This document shows positions 1-5,769 of a DNA stretch of 8,074 nucleotides, in pieces. The stretch's first letter is position 1. Every line of letters begins with the position of its first letter. Source of the stretch: CAIVAT01 sp037128705 (GTDB lineage: Bacteria; Bacteroidota; Bacteroidia; Bacteroidales; FEN-979); NCBI GenBank assembly GCA_037128705.1, contig JBAXVX010000068.1, positions 1 through 8,074 of the forward strand, given 5' to 3'. A program made the position numbers and the translations under genes. The notes beneath the pieces are model-generated. The model did no database searches. It was not told where the DNA came from and saw only the letters and a program-made list of their open reading frames with translations.

Positions 1-62
1 CATTTTTATTTTCTCGGGTGTGCCTTGTCCTATAACCAAATTATGTTAAATATCCGGTTAGT

Positions 63-1190
63 AGCACGAGAGGTTTGAGAGGGTGCTTTTCCAGCGTTTC
101 CCGGAACCAGCATGACGTGCAATTTGAGTTTGCTGCCTGCGTTATTGGTTCATACCATTCGCGGCTTGCACAGTCTTGGGCTGCCGATGGCACAGGCATT
201 TCAATAAATCACTCCAGCAGCCCAATCCTCGCCGCTCATTGCCCTTGACCAGAAATTACCGGCAGCATAGGTCTGCCAACCTTCGTCGCTGCCTGTCCCC
301 GTTGAAAAAAACGGAGGCAGGCATCAGTTTGCATGTTCCGGCTGAAAATCCTGTTTGGTCAACCTACTGCACCACTCATTCCGGTGGATGCCTGAAAAGC
401 GGCACCACCTCCAATCGGGTACAGCAAGTTGCCCGTGAATGCTTATCAATCCTTTGGCTCAGTTCAGTACAACGAGTAACGGCAAAGCATTTTTACCTCG
501 ATCTGTAACCCATTAAAGATAGCTTGTTATTACAGGCTTCACTACGCGCCCTTGCCATGCACCATTATTCCCTTCCCTGTTTTAATACCGAATACCAGCG
601 GTGCATGTCAGGAGCCCTCCGCTCACCTTCCATAAAAGCTACTTTAATGAGTTACTGCCAATCCCTCTGCAGTTTGCCAGCACCGGTAAATGCCTTGCCT
701 TTTAGGCAGTTTGAGCAGGTTCGCAATCATTTATCGCCATTAACCAGCCACTAAAGAGCGTGGCCGCTTAATTTCCGCGTGTTTTTTCAGTAATCCATCC
801 TCCTCCTGCCACCTCATTCGCCCTCGTCCCTCGGGCTTCATAAAGTGGCAGCTGGTAAGCCAACTGCCACCATCACCAACCCGCATTGAAAAAATGCCGG
901 TTGGTTTGGTCTCTTTTCCCGGTATGCAAGTCTGCTTCCCCACCTCATTTCGCGTTCATGCTTCACGCTCATGTAGTGGGGCTGATAGCCGGCAGTATTT
1001 CGCTCTGTCAGTAAGGTTACAAAATCCAAATCTTATTCAAGATTACCTGCGAAATTTTTTGTATTGCAAGGCCAATGCCCGTTGGGTGCTGTCATTTTTT
1101 TTATCATTTTTATTTTTTGGGGTAAAAAAATGACCCGCAGCCTTGCAATACAAAAATTTCTACGGTCAAGGCGCCTAAGATTTGAATTTT
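63..1190 (+). ncRNA. Candidate large structured non-coding RNA (about 1.1 kb)
   Basis: No open frame here looks like a real protein, yet complementary arms are dense and often nested. Stems seen directly: 117-122/166-171 enclosing 135-141/160-165 (T bulge) and 146-149/154-157; 176-184/217-225 (9 bp); 261-265/273-277; 290-303/310-323 (14 positions, one U-G, one mismatch, loop GAAAAA); 383-392/401-409 (9 bp, A bulge); 416-421/430-435; 438-444/485-491 enclosing 458-464/471-476; 503-508/530-535; 556-563/600-607 enclosing 566-570/590-594; 669-678/685-693; 696-700/704-708; 747-751/760-764; 845-855/860-870; 875-881/899-905 enclosing 883-887/893-897 (loop GAAAA); 938-943/976-981 enclosing 952-955/965-968; 982-988/1005-1011. 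A-rich loops and several U-G pairs favour the plus strand, but weakly, because I extended stems allowing plus-strand wobble. Size and setting recall phage-borne giant RNAs such as GOLLD and ROOL; I did not recognise either consensus. The ends are estimates, and no clear promoter was found. Confidence 0.5.
1021..1190. repeat. Large compound inverted repeat between the RNA candidate and terL
   Basis: Three successive pairs of arms share one centre. The outer pair, 1021-1035 with 1176-1190, matches at 14 of 15 positions. The middle pair, 1051-1072 with 1140-1160, is 21 bp apart from one bulged T and contains GTATTGCAAGGC. The inner pair, 1091-1103 with 1123-1134, is GTCA plus a T run against an A run plus TGAC. 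The centre is T-rich. The bases between outer and middle arms are 15 nt on each side and not clearly complementary. A short extra hairpin (CCAA/TTGG) sits in the left arm near 1072-1085. It lies 58 nt beyond the terL stop on the minus strand and would lie at the 3' end of a plus-strand RNA. It may therefore be a two-way terminator, the closing stem of the RNA, or a small palindromic mobile element. The arms are certain; the role is inference. Confidence 0.75.
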
Positions 1191-1247
1191 CTGCAAATTT
1201 ATATTTACAAGCAAGGCTCATGGGTTGGCGCCTCTCCGGTACCCTGA

Positions 1248-2423
1248 TCACAGGCGATGCAATACCGTCTTGACGATCCGGTTTCTAATTAAAAGCCGTC
1301 CCAGACAGGCATACCGGATCGCATCAATCGCATGGTTGAAACGATCGACCGGAATGTTCATCGGTTTTCCGGAAGCATCCTCTTTCCATTTGTAGTTTTT
1401 CAGCTCACGGATCAGGTTGACTGATCCCCTGGTCACATTGATCGGGTACCGTTTCAAAATATCGATCCCGGTCAGGATGGAATCCGGACCTTTGAATGTC
1501 GGCTTGATATTGAATCCTTCCTGATGGATTTCGTAAATACACTTGGGCTGGTTATCTGCTATGATCTCATCGGCCTGGGTAATTCCAAGCTTTCTCATCC
1601 AGCTACAGATGTCAGGATTGGTCAAACCCCGCGAATAAATCAGCTCACCAACATAAAGCTCGCCGCCATCCATCCCGACTTTGACCAGGGCTGTAGGATC
1701 ATTGGAAAAACCAAAATCCATCCCGTGGGTGATCCATTTGCACGAATCCGGCCAATCATCAACAATCCGCCAGTTCGTGAAGATCAAGCCGGTGATTTGT
1801 CCGACCTCTCCAAGACCATAGATTCGCCAGTAATTTTCATCCACAGTCTTGAGATTTTCGATCTCCGCAACCATCTCCGCAGGCAGAAACTGGATGTTAT
1901 CCAGGTAGGTGGAATGGATGAAGGTACAATCCTTGCGGGGCAGGACCTGGTCATAAATCCAGTGTTCATCCATCGAAGGGTTGAAGTCCAGGAAGATTTG
2001 TTTCTCTGTTCTGAGCGATAGCTGTACCCAGTCTTCCAGGGATAGCTCGTTCGCCTCGTTGATAAACAGGTAAGCGCGCTTGGCGCCACGTTTCTTTTGC
2101 GGCTGGTCCAGGCTCATGAACTCAAACAGGTTCCCGTTCAGTAGGTAGGTATTCTCGGTCTTGTTGTGGTTCCGCTCATCGTAAAGGCCAGCCGATTTGA
2201 GGATCTCGAAGAAATCACGCATCGCCGAGGCCTTCAATGCCGGCATTGATCGCCTGACAATGGAAAACACCATGTCATGACCCTCAAAAGCCTTGACGAG
2301 AATAAAAACCTGAAGGATTGAGTATGTTTTCCCTGACCGGGTGCCGCCCTGGTTGACTACGATCTTGGTAGCAGCTTCATAATTTTTCCGGAATACTGCG
2401 GATACCCTCACTGTCTTCTCCAA
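1248..2423 (-). CDS. terL: Phage terminase large subunit (packaging ATPase and nuclease)
   Basis: The DNA-packaging motor: it docks on the portal, pumps DNA into the prohead using ATP, and cuts the concatemer. All motifs expected of the family are visible in the 391 residues. Walker A is GGTRSGKT at 26-33. Walker B is YLFINEA at 118-124, with Glu123 as the likely catalytic acid. FLDFNPS at 144-150 fits the ATPase coupling motif. The C-terminal RNase H-like nuclease has its probable metal-binding acids at Asp236 (GMDFGFSNDPTAL), Asp290 (EIIADNQ) and Asp367 (NHAIDAIRYA). The length is on the short side for the family but both domains are complete. The start overlaps the upstream small-subunit gene by 47 nt in another frame, suggesting translational coupling. 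No other ATG occurs before Walker A, so the start is well constrained, though an in-frame GTG at codon 5 is possible. Most similar in style to Terminase_3/Terminase_6 proteins. Confidence 0.95.
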   Translation of the reverse strand: MEKTVRVSAVFRKNYEAATKIVVNQGGTRSGKTYSILQVFILVKAFEGHDMVFSIVRRSMPALKASAMRDFFEILKSAGLYDERNHNKTENTYLLNGNLFEFMSLDQPQKKRGAKRAYLFINEANELSLEDWVQLSLRTEKQIFLDFNPSMDEHWIYDQVLPRKDCTFIHSTYLDNIQFLPAEMVAEIENLKTVDENYWRIYGLGEVGQITGLIFTNWRIVDDWPDSCKWITHGMDFGFSNDPTALVKVGMDGGELYVGELIYSRGLTNPDICSWMRKLGITQADEIIADNQPKCIYEIHQEGFNIKPTFKGPDSILTGIDILKRYPINVTRGSVNLIRELKNYKWKEDASGKPMNIPVDRFNHAIDAIRYACLGRLLIRNRIVKTVLHRL

Positions 2424-2751
2424 TGGGTAGGGTTTTAATGTTCGATTCCGGCAGGATCGTAGTATGGATCACTTCAAAGGTGATCTTGGTGAGTTTGTCC
2501 TCAGCCGGACCAATGTCAACGTTCACCCGCTGCAGCTTTGGCCTGATGTATTCCTGAAGCTGGATCCATAAAGCTACCCGATCTTTTCTTTTCAATCCCT
2601 TGATATCATCATCCAGATAGTCCTCTATGAGTTCGAGCACATGTTCAAGACGTTGTTTTTTCTCCGTTGTGAGCTTGTTAAGAGATCCCTTTGGACGACC
2701 ACCCTCACCCGGTTTAAATTGCCAGTCTTTGTAAGTTTTCTTATTTTCCAT
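2377..2751 (-). CDS. terS: Probable terminase small subunit
   Basis: A charged 124-residue protein encoded just upstream of, and overlapping, the large terminase, which is the usual place for the DNA-recognition subunit. It opens with a glycine/proline-rich basic segment containing GRPKGSLNK (residues 18-26), an AT-hook-like pattern common at the N-terminus of small phage DNA-binding and packaging proteins. A probable helical stretch follows (about 28-72, including LEHVLELIEDYLDDDIKGL), then the conserved-looking YIRPKLQRV (68-76) and a polar tail. The last 16 codons lie inside the terL reading region. The ATG follows GAGAAAATA, a purine-rich run that could pass for a weak ribosome site. The assignment rests on position and style rather than a diagnostic motif. 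The 93-residue protein upstream has the clearer helix-turn-helix, so the DNA-recognition role could be shared or belong to that protein instead. Confidence 0.65.
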   Translation of the reverse strand: MENKKTYKDWQFKPGEGGRPKGSLNKLTTEKKQRLEHVLELIEDYLDDDIKGLKRKDRVALWIQLQEYIRPKLQRVNVDIGPAEDKLTKITFEVIHTTILPESNIKTLPIGEDSEGIRSIPEKL

Positions 2752-2772
2752 TATTTTCTCTACATCGACCTA

Positions 2773-3054
2773 TTAATAACGGGGTTGCTTTTTGTAAATC
2801 ATTTTGTCAATGACACTTATGGAGACGCCATAGGCATCTGCCAATTCATATTTAATTTCAGTAAAATTTTTTCCTCCTTTTTGGCGGCATTGACATTTTC
2901 GTGCTTCATCGAGATAGATTTCTTTCACCAGGAATTTTTTCGCTGTTCTAAGCGGCAATATTCCGCGTACAATGAGGTATTCCGCTTCAATTCCCAGGCG
3001 TTCTCTGAAAGCAACCACCACTTTTTCAGTTTCCGTGTCCATAATATAAGACAT
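2773..3054 (-). CDS. Small helix-turn-helix-like protein at the head of the terminase operon
   Basis: A 93-residue basic protein, first gene of the leftward unit and 21 nt ahead of the probable terS. The C-terminal third (about 64-87, TEIKYELADAYGVSISVIDK) reads as a helix-turn-helix: a first helix, a glycine turn at 76 and a recognition helix from about 78. The middle part (ARKCQCRQKGGKN, 51-63) is very basic and has two cysteines. I do not recognise the family. It could be a late-gene or operon regulator, or a DNA-recognition partner of the terminase. The start is uncertain. The promoter just upstream would begin the transcript only a few bases before the first ATG, so translation is either nearly leaderless or begins at Met5 (position 3042), where the protein would start MDTETEKVVVAF. 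Confidence 0.7.
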   Translation of the reverse strand: MSYIMDTETEKVVVAFRERLGIEAEYLIVRGILPLRTAKKFLVKEIYLDEARKCQCRQKGGKNFTEIKYELADAYGVSISVIDKMIYKKQPRY

Positions 3055-3060
3055 TTCTTA

Positions 3061-3091
3061 CAAAATTACAACACAATTATGTTCGTTACAA
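3061..3091 (-). promoter_or_regulatory. Bacteroidota-type promoter for the leftward terminase operon
   Basis: Read on the minus strand, TTG (3091-3089) is followed after exactly 20 nt by TAATTTTG (3068-3061). This fits the Bacteroidota consensus TTG-N19-21-TAnnTTTG. The predicted start point is near 3057, only two or three bases before the first possible ATG of the downstream gene. A small dyad (GTTA-N5-TAAC, 3085-3097) covers the -33 box and might be a binding site. Confidence 0.7.
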
Positions 3092-3136
3092 GCTAACATT
3101 CAATTTTCTGCCGATTTGTCCTAAACTTTTACTTTA

Positions 3137-3190
3137 AGTTGATCGTACCTTTGTTGACAATTTGTTTTTAGTGTTCTTGTTTGATCAACT
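3137..3190. promoter_or_regulatory. Inverted-repeat pair in the divergent control region, possible operator
   Basis: AGTTGATC (3137-3144) and its exact reverse complement GATCAACT (3183-3190) flank the TACCTTTG box and a TTGTTGACAATTTG stretch. The right half also contains the full palindrome TTGATCAA (3181-3188). A protein bound at both arms could loop out or cover the rightward promoter. The helix-turn-helix protein encoded just to the left is an obvious candidate, but nothing in the sequence links them directly. Confidence 0.35.
3146..3153 (+). promoter_or_regulatory. Possible -7 box for the rightward head-gene operon
   Basis: TACCTTTG matches the Bacteroidota -7 element TAnnTTTG and lies 46 nt before the protease-scaffold start, in the only non-coding gap ahead of the rightward genes. 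There is no TTG at the usual spacing: the nearest TTTG upstream (3115-3118) is 27 nt away. If real, the promoter is incomplete and may need an activator, as late phage promoters often do. Confidence 0.35.
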
Positions 3191-3199
3191 GCTCGTCTC

Positions 3200-4297
3200 A
3201 TGAAATCATTCTCCACTCCACCTGTTGCCTTCTCTGTCGCCTTTATCAACGAGGGTTCCGGGGTCCTTCAAAAGGTTGTTGTCGCCCAGGCCGGCAAGGT
3301 AAAATCCTACTTCGAGGAGATTGACGGTGAAACGCTTTCTCAGATTGTAACGCTGGGCAATGCGAAGGAAAACGGGGTCAAGGCCCGTTTCGGCCATCCG
3401 AACATGTGCAGCAGTGCGTTTGGCACCTACATCGGCAGGTTCAAGAACTTCCAGCTTGATGGCCAGAAGGTCACCGGCGATCTGCACCTTGACACGGTTT
3501 GTAAAGCCTCTCCCGGGGGGAACCTTTACGATTACATTCTCACCATGGCCAGTAAGAACCCCGACATGTTCGGTGCCTCCATGGCCTTCATCCCGGCCGA
3601 GCCTGCCCTGGGAACCGGTGAATTTCCGCTGGTGCGCATTGAGGAGCTTCTAGCCACCGACCTGGTGGATGATCCTGCTGCCACCAACTCATTGTTCGCG
3701 GTAGATTCTTTCTCTTACCAGGCAACCCAATTTTTAGATGAAAACCCGGCCATCGCGGCCTTCATTGCCCGCCGCCCGGAAACCATTATTGAATTCATGT
3801 TAAAGTACTTTTCTAAAACCGATCTTATGAAACCAGAAATTTTTCAGAAGTTTAAAAACCTCTTCGCCACAGCCCCCGATGAGGTTCAGCAGTCCAAGGC
3901 GTACGATCAGGCAGTCGAACTGCTCGAAGCCGATCACCTGGAGGAGATCACCAAACTCCAGGACTCATTTCAAACGAAGGTTACCACCTTTGAATCTCAG
4001 CTCCAGGCATCAACAGAACAGCTGGCAGCCGCAAATGAGCAGCTTACAACCGCGAACGAGCAGGTTGCGACAACCACCGAGCTGCTTTCAACCGAACAGG
4101 CCAGCACAATCCTGTTGCAGAAACAGATTTCAGACCTCACCTCCCAGGTAGCTTCCCTGAAGGACCAGCTCAGCGCCAACCCAACCAAAGTAACCTCAGG
4201 CGATCCGCAAGTTACCGTCGGCCACCCGGAGGTAAAATTCGGAAAAGAACTCCTCAACGAAATGCCCTCTTACCTAAAGGACAAACTCAAAAAATAA
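3200..4297 (+). CDS. Head maturation protease fused to a coiled-coil scaffold
   Basis: A 365-residue two-part protein. Residues 1-170 resemble prohead proteases found just before capsid genes. The pattern FGHP (64-67) supplies a likely catalytic His66, GTYIGRFKNFQLDGQKVTGDLHL (75-97) is a strand-rich core, PDMFGASMAF (121-130) supplies a likely Ser127, and ATDLVDDPA (152-160) is an acidic patch usual in this type. Residues 210-327 are helical and rich in Gln, Glu, Thr and Ala, with clear heptads, as in scaffolding proteins. A polar tail ends MPSYLKDKLKK. Expected role: the C-terminal part organises capsid subunits in the prohead, and the protease then digests the scaffold so DNA can enter. 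First gene of the rightward unit. The ATG has no Shine-Dalgarno sequence. The protease class (S78/U9-like or Mu I-like) is inferred from motif layout; the scaffold call is firmer from composition and position. Confidence 0.8.
   Translation: MKSFSTPPVAFSVAFINEGSGVLQKVVVAQAGKVKSYFEEIDGETLSQIVTLGNAKENGVKARFGHPNMCSSAFGTYIGRFKNFQLDGQKVTGDLHLDTVCKASPGGNLYDYILTMASKNPDMFGASMAFIPAEPALGTGEFPLVRIEELLATDLVDDPAATNSLFAVDSFSYQATQFLDENPAIAAFIARRPETIIEFMLKYFSKTDLMKPEIFQKFKNLFATAPDEVQQSKAYDQAVELLEADHLEEITKLQDSFQTKVTTFESQLQASTEQLAAANEQLTTANEQVATTTELLSTEQASTILLQKQISDLTSQVASLKDQLSANPTKVTSGDPQVTVGHPEVKFGKELLNEMPSYLKDKLKK
3827..4297 (+). other. Possible internal start giving a free scaffold protein
   Basis: Within the protease-scaffold gene, an in-frame ATG at Met210 (MKPEIFQKFKNLF) stands exactly where the scaffold part begins. 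The preceding bases (TTAAAGTACTTTTCTAAAAC and neighbours) turn A/T-rich inside an otherwise GC-richer gene, like a Bacteroidota translation leader. Another in-frame ATG lies at 3797. Phage lambda makes Nu3 scaffold from an internal start in its protease gene, so a 156-residue scaffold-only product is plausible here. This is inference from layout. Confidence 0.35.
4016..4078 (+). repeat. Three 21-bp coding repeats in the scaffold coiled coil
   Basis: Three successive units encode EQLAAAN, EQLTTAN and EQVATTT (residues 273-293), followed by a looser ELLSTEQ. Each is one coiled-coil heptad, so copy changes would lengthen or shorten the scaffold rod without shifting the frame. Confidence 0.7.
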
Positions 4298-4301
4298 AAA
4301 C

Positions 4302-4373
4302 ATTTCATTTTCAAATCTCCAAATTTCCACATCCCCAAATCTTCAAATTCCCACATCCTCAAATCCAAATAGC
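4302..4373. repeat. Degenerate 8-bp tandem repeat before the capsid gene
   Basis: After a short lead of ATTTCATTTT, units begin at 4312, 4320, 4328, 4336, 4344, 4352, 4360 and 4366: CAAATCTC, CAAATTTC, CACATCCC, CAAATCTT, CAAATTCC, CACATCCT, CAAATC (6 bp) and CAAATAGC. The array runs to one base before the capsid ATG and fills nearly the whole gap. It has almost no G and should stay unpaired as mRNA, which may suit initiation without a Shine-Dalgarno sequence. Block 4302-4318 recurs exactly at 7559-7575. Confidence 0.85.
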
Positions 4374-4374
4374 C

Positions 4375-5730
4375 ATGTCAAACATCTTCTCCCACGGCAT
4401 CTCGCCCGCTTTCACCAAGCAGTCCATCCACGACTATTTCATCGCCCCGTTTTTCATGGGCGAAGACATCCGTGGAGCCATCACCGTGCGCTCCGACATC
4501 AAAGGCACCGAGCTCTTGAATAAAATCTCGCGGCCATCCTTCATCACCAAGCCAAAGACATCCGCAGGGTTCACACCCACAGGATCCTTTGCGCTCTCCA
4601 CCCAGTCCATCACCGTGGCGCCCATGGCCCTGGAATTCGAGCAGAACGCCCGCGCCTTCTGGGGTTCAATCCTTGAGCAGTTGTTAGCCACCGGGTACAA
4701 GGAAGACGACATCGAGCAGATGAAACAGCCCGATGTATGGAACAAGATCATGCTTCCCATCATCGCCCAGGCCGGCCAGCAGGATTTGATCCGCCAGATG
4801 TTCTTCGGCAATCCGCTGCAGGAGGTTTTATCCTCAGGGATCCCAACTGGTGTCATTGATACCAATTTTTCCGGCTATACCGGTTTCTTAACGCGATTTA
4901 TTGCCGATGTTTTATCCACCGCCATCCCGGCAGCCCAGCATGTGGTGGTTGCTTCGGCCACTGCGGCAGTTAAAGCAGAGAAGATCCTCACCTATACGGC
5001 CGGCACGGATACTTATCTGGTGTTAACCATCAACGGTGTATCCTACTCTCAGGCTTATTCCAGTTCAGCAACCGTCACCTGCAACAACTGGCTTACGGCC
5101 CACAAAGCCGCTGTCGAAGCCCGTGGTGGCGCCTTGAGCGGGGTCATTGTTACCAACCCTTCAGCTGGTGCCATCAAGGTGGTAAGCAAGTTCAAAGGTC
5201 AGGATTTCACATTTACCGGAGCGGTTACCGGCAATGGTACAGTTGCCTCTTCCGGCGTGGTCGCTGCTACCAAGCAGGGCAAATTGGCTGCCAATGAAGC
5301 CGATTCAACATTCGAGGCCATGATCGATGCTGCCCGTCCCGAGATGTTCGAATTCCCGCTGGTGTTCATGTGCACCCGCTCGATGTGGCGCAACCTGGTC
5401 CATACCGTAAAGGCCAAGACCACCGGCGACCTTCCGCTTACCATGATGCTGGGAGGACTTCCGGTTCCATCCTACGAAGGCTATCCTGTGCTGGTCCGTC
5501 CCGACTGGGATACCTGGATCGCCAGCTATCAAAACGGCGTCCAGCCTCACCGTGCCATGTTTACCACCCAGCAGAACCTGATCTTTGGAACTGATGGCTT
5601 AATGGACACGAACGACATCGAATCCTGGTACAACACCGACCTGCAAATGAGAAGGTACAGAGTTCAATATAAGGCTGCAACAGCATACCTTCATTCTGAA
5701 TTACTAGTGTTGGCCGGCTTCGGCGACTAA
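4375..5730 (+). CDS. Major capsid protein with an apparent inserted domain
   Basis: A 451-residue protein directly after the protease-scaffold gene and before the portal, the expected place for the main shell subunit. The N-terminal part (1-110) has an arm and loop rich in Thr/Pro/Gly (SRPSFITKPKTSAGFTPTG). The helical section at 110-185 fits the spine-helix region of an HK97-like fold. The C-terminal part (305-451) is dense in aromatic, well-packed sequence (FPLVFMCTRSMWRNLV, YPVLVRPDWDTWIASYQNG, PHRAMFTTQQNLIFGTDG, IESWYNTDLQMRRYRVQYK), typical of capsid proteins in Bacteroidota phages. Between them, about 195-303 is Thr/Ser/Ala/Val/Gly-rich and strand-forming (TDTYLVLTINGVSYSQAYSS), with one helix near 236-250, and looks inserted. 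Such a module would probably sit on the outer capsid face. The start is set by the repeat that ends just before it. Family assignment is from sequence style and neighbours. Confidence 0.85.
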   Translation: MSNIFSHGISPAFTKQSIHDYFIAPFFMGEDIRGAITVRSDIKGTELLNKISRPSFITKPKTSAGFTPTGSFALSTQSITVAPMALEFEQNARAFWGSILEQLLATGYKEDDIEQMKQPDVWNKIMLPIIAQAGQQDLIRQMFFGNPLQEVLSSGIPTGVIDTNFSGYTGFLTRFIADVLSTAIPAAQHVVVASATAAVKAEKILTYTAGTDTYLVLTINGVSYSQAYSSSATVTCNNWLTAHKAAVEARGGALSGVIVTNPSAGAIKVVSKFKGQDFTFTGAVTGNGTVASSGVVAATKQGKLAANEADSTFEAMIDAARPEMFEFPLVFMCTRSMWRNLVHTVKAKTTGDLPLTMMLGGLPVPSYEGYPVLVRPDWDTWIASYQNGVQPHRAMFTTQQNLIFGTDGLMDTNDIESWYNTDLQMRRYRVQYKAATAYLHSELLVLAGFGD

Positions 5731-5732
5731 AA

Positions 5733-5767
5733 ATTGGTCATTGGTAATTGGTAATTAGTAATTCGAC
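5733..5767. repeat. Degenerate 7-bp tandem repeat before the portal gene
   Basis: Five 7-bp units begin at 5733, 5740, 5747, 5754 and 5761: ATTGGTC, ATTGGTA, ATTGGTA, ATTAGTA and ATTCGAC. They run from two bases after the capsid stop to two bases before the portal ATG, and so make up almost the entire spacer. The period is 7, unlike the 8-bp arrays elsewhere in this operon. The repeat resembles heptamer repeats of the STRR kind that I recall from filamentous cyanobacteria. Confidence 0.85.
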
Positions 5768-5769
5768 TC

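Noticed and set aside
25..53. Promoter for the RNA candidate (TTGTCC with a downstream AAATAT)
   Set aside because: Does not match TAnnTTTG, and the spacing to a -10-like box is poor. The true start may lie left of the window.
176..754. Two plus-strand open frames of 110 and 76 codons in the left region
   Set aside because: Their composition is unlike proteins (scattered Cys, Arg, Ser and His with no hydrophobic pattern), they have no leaders, and they run straight through strong hairpins. Best explained as chance frames in structured non-coding DNA.
1073..1090. GTTGGGT inside the large inverted repeat as an integron attC-like core
   Set aside because: No paired RYYYAAC core at the right place, no cassette genes and no integrase; the match is short and expected by chance.
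1194..1201. TAAATTTG on the minus strand as a -7 box
   Set aside because: No TTG lies 19-21 nt upstream. A/T-rich sequence gives this 8-mer easily.
1..1247. Retron or diversity-generating retroelement RNA
   Set aside because: No reverse transcriptase is in the window, and no long near-repeat with adenine-specific changes (template/variable pair) was found.
1..1247. tRNA or rRNA fragments
   Set aside because: No cloverleaf with a correctly placed T-loop, and no recognisable rRNA core segment. The GGTTCGCAATC near 719 is only a partial T-loop look-alike without the other arms.
740..1273. Short overlapping frames on both strands between 740 and 1273
   Set aside because: They shadow each other and the inverted repeats. 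The two frames across 1033-1273 exist only because the palindrome reads similarly on both strands.
1524..2021. 165-codon plus-strand frame inside terL
   Set aside because: It is antisense to a terminase whose ATPase and nuclease motifs all lie in the minus frame.
2641..3096. 151-codon plus-strand frame rich in Phe, antisense to the terS-like and helix-turn-helix genes
   Set aside because: The Phe runs come from A-rich Lys codons on the other strand. The minus-strand genes have a promoter and operon spacing.
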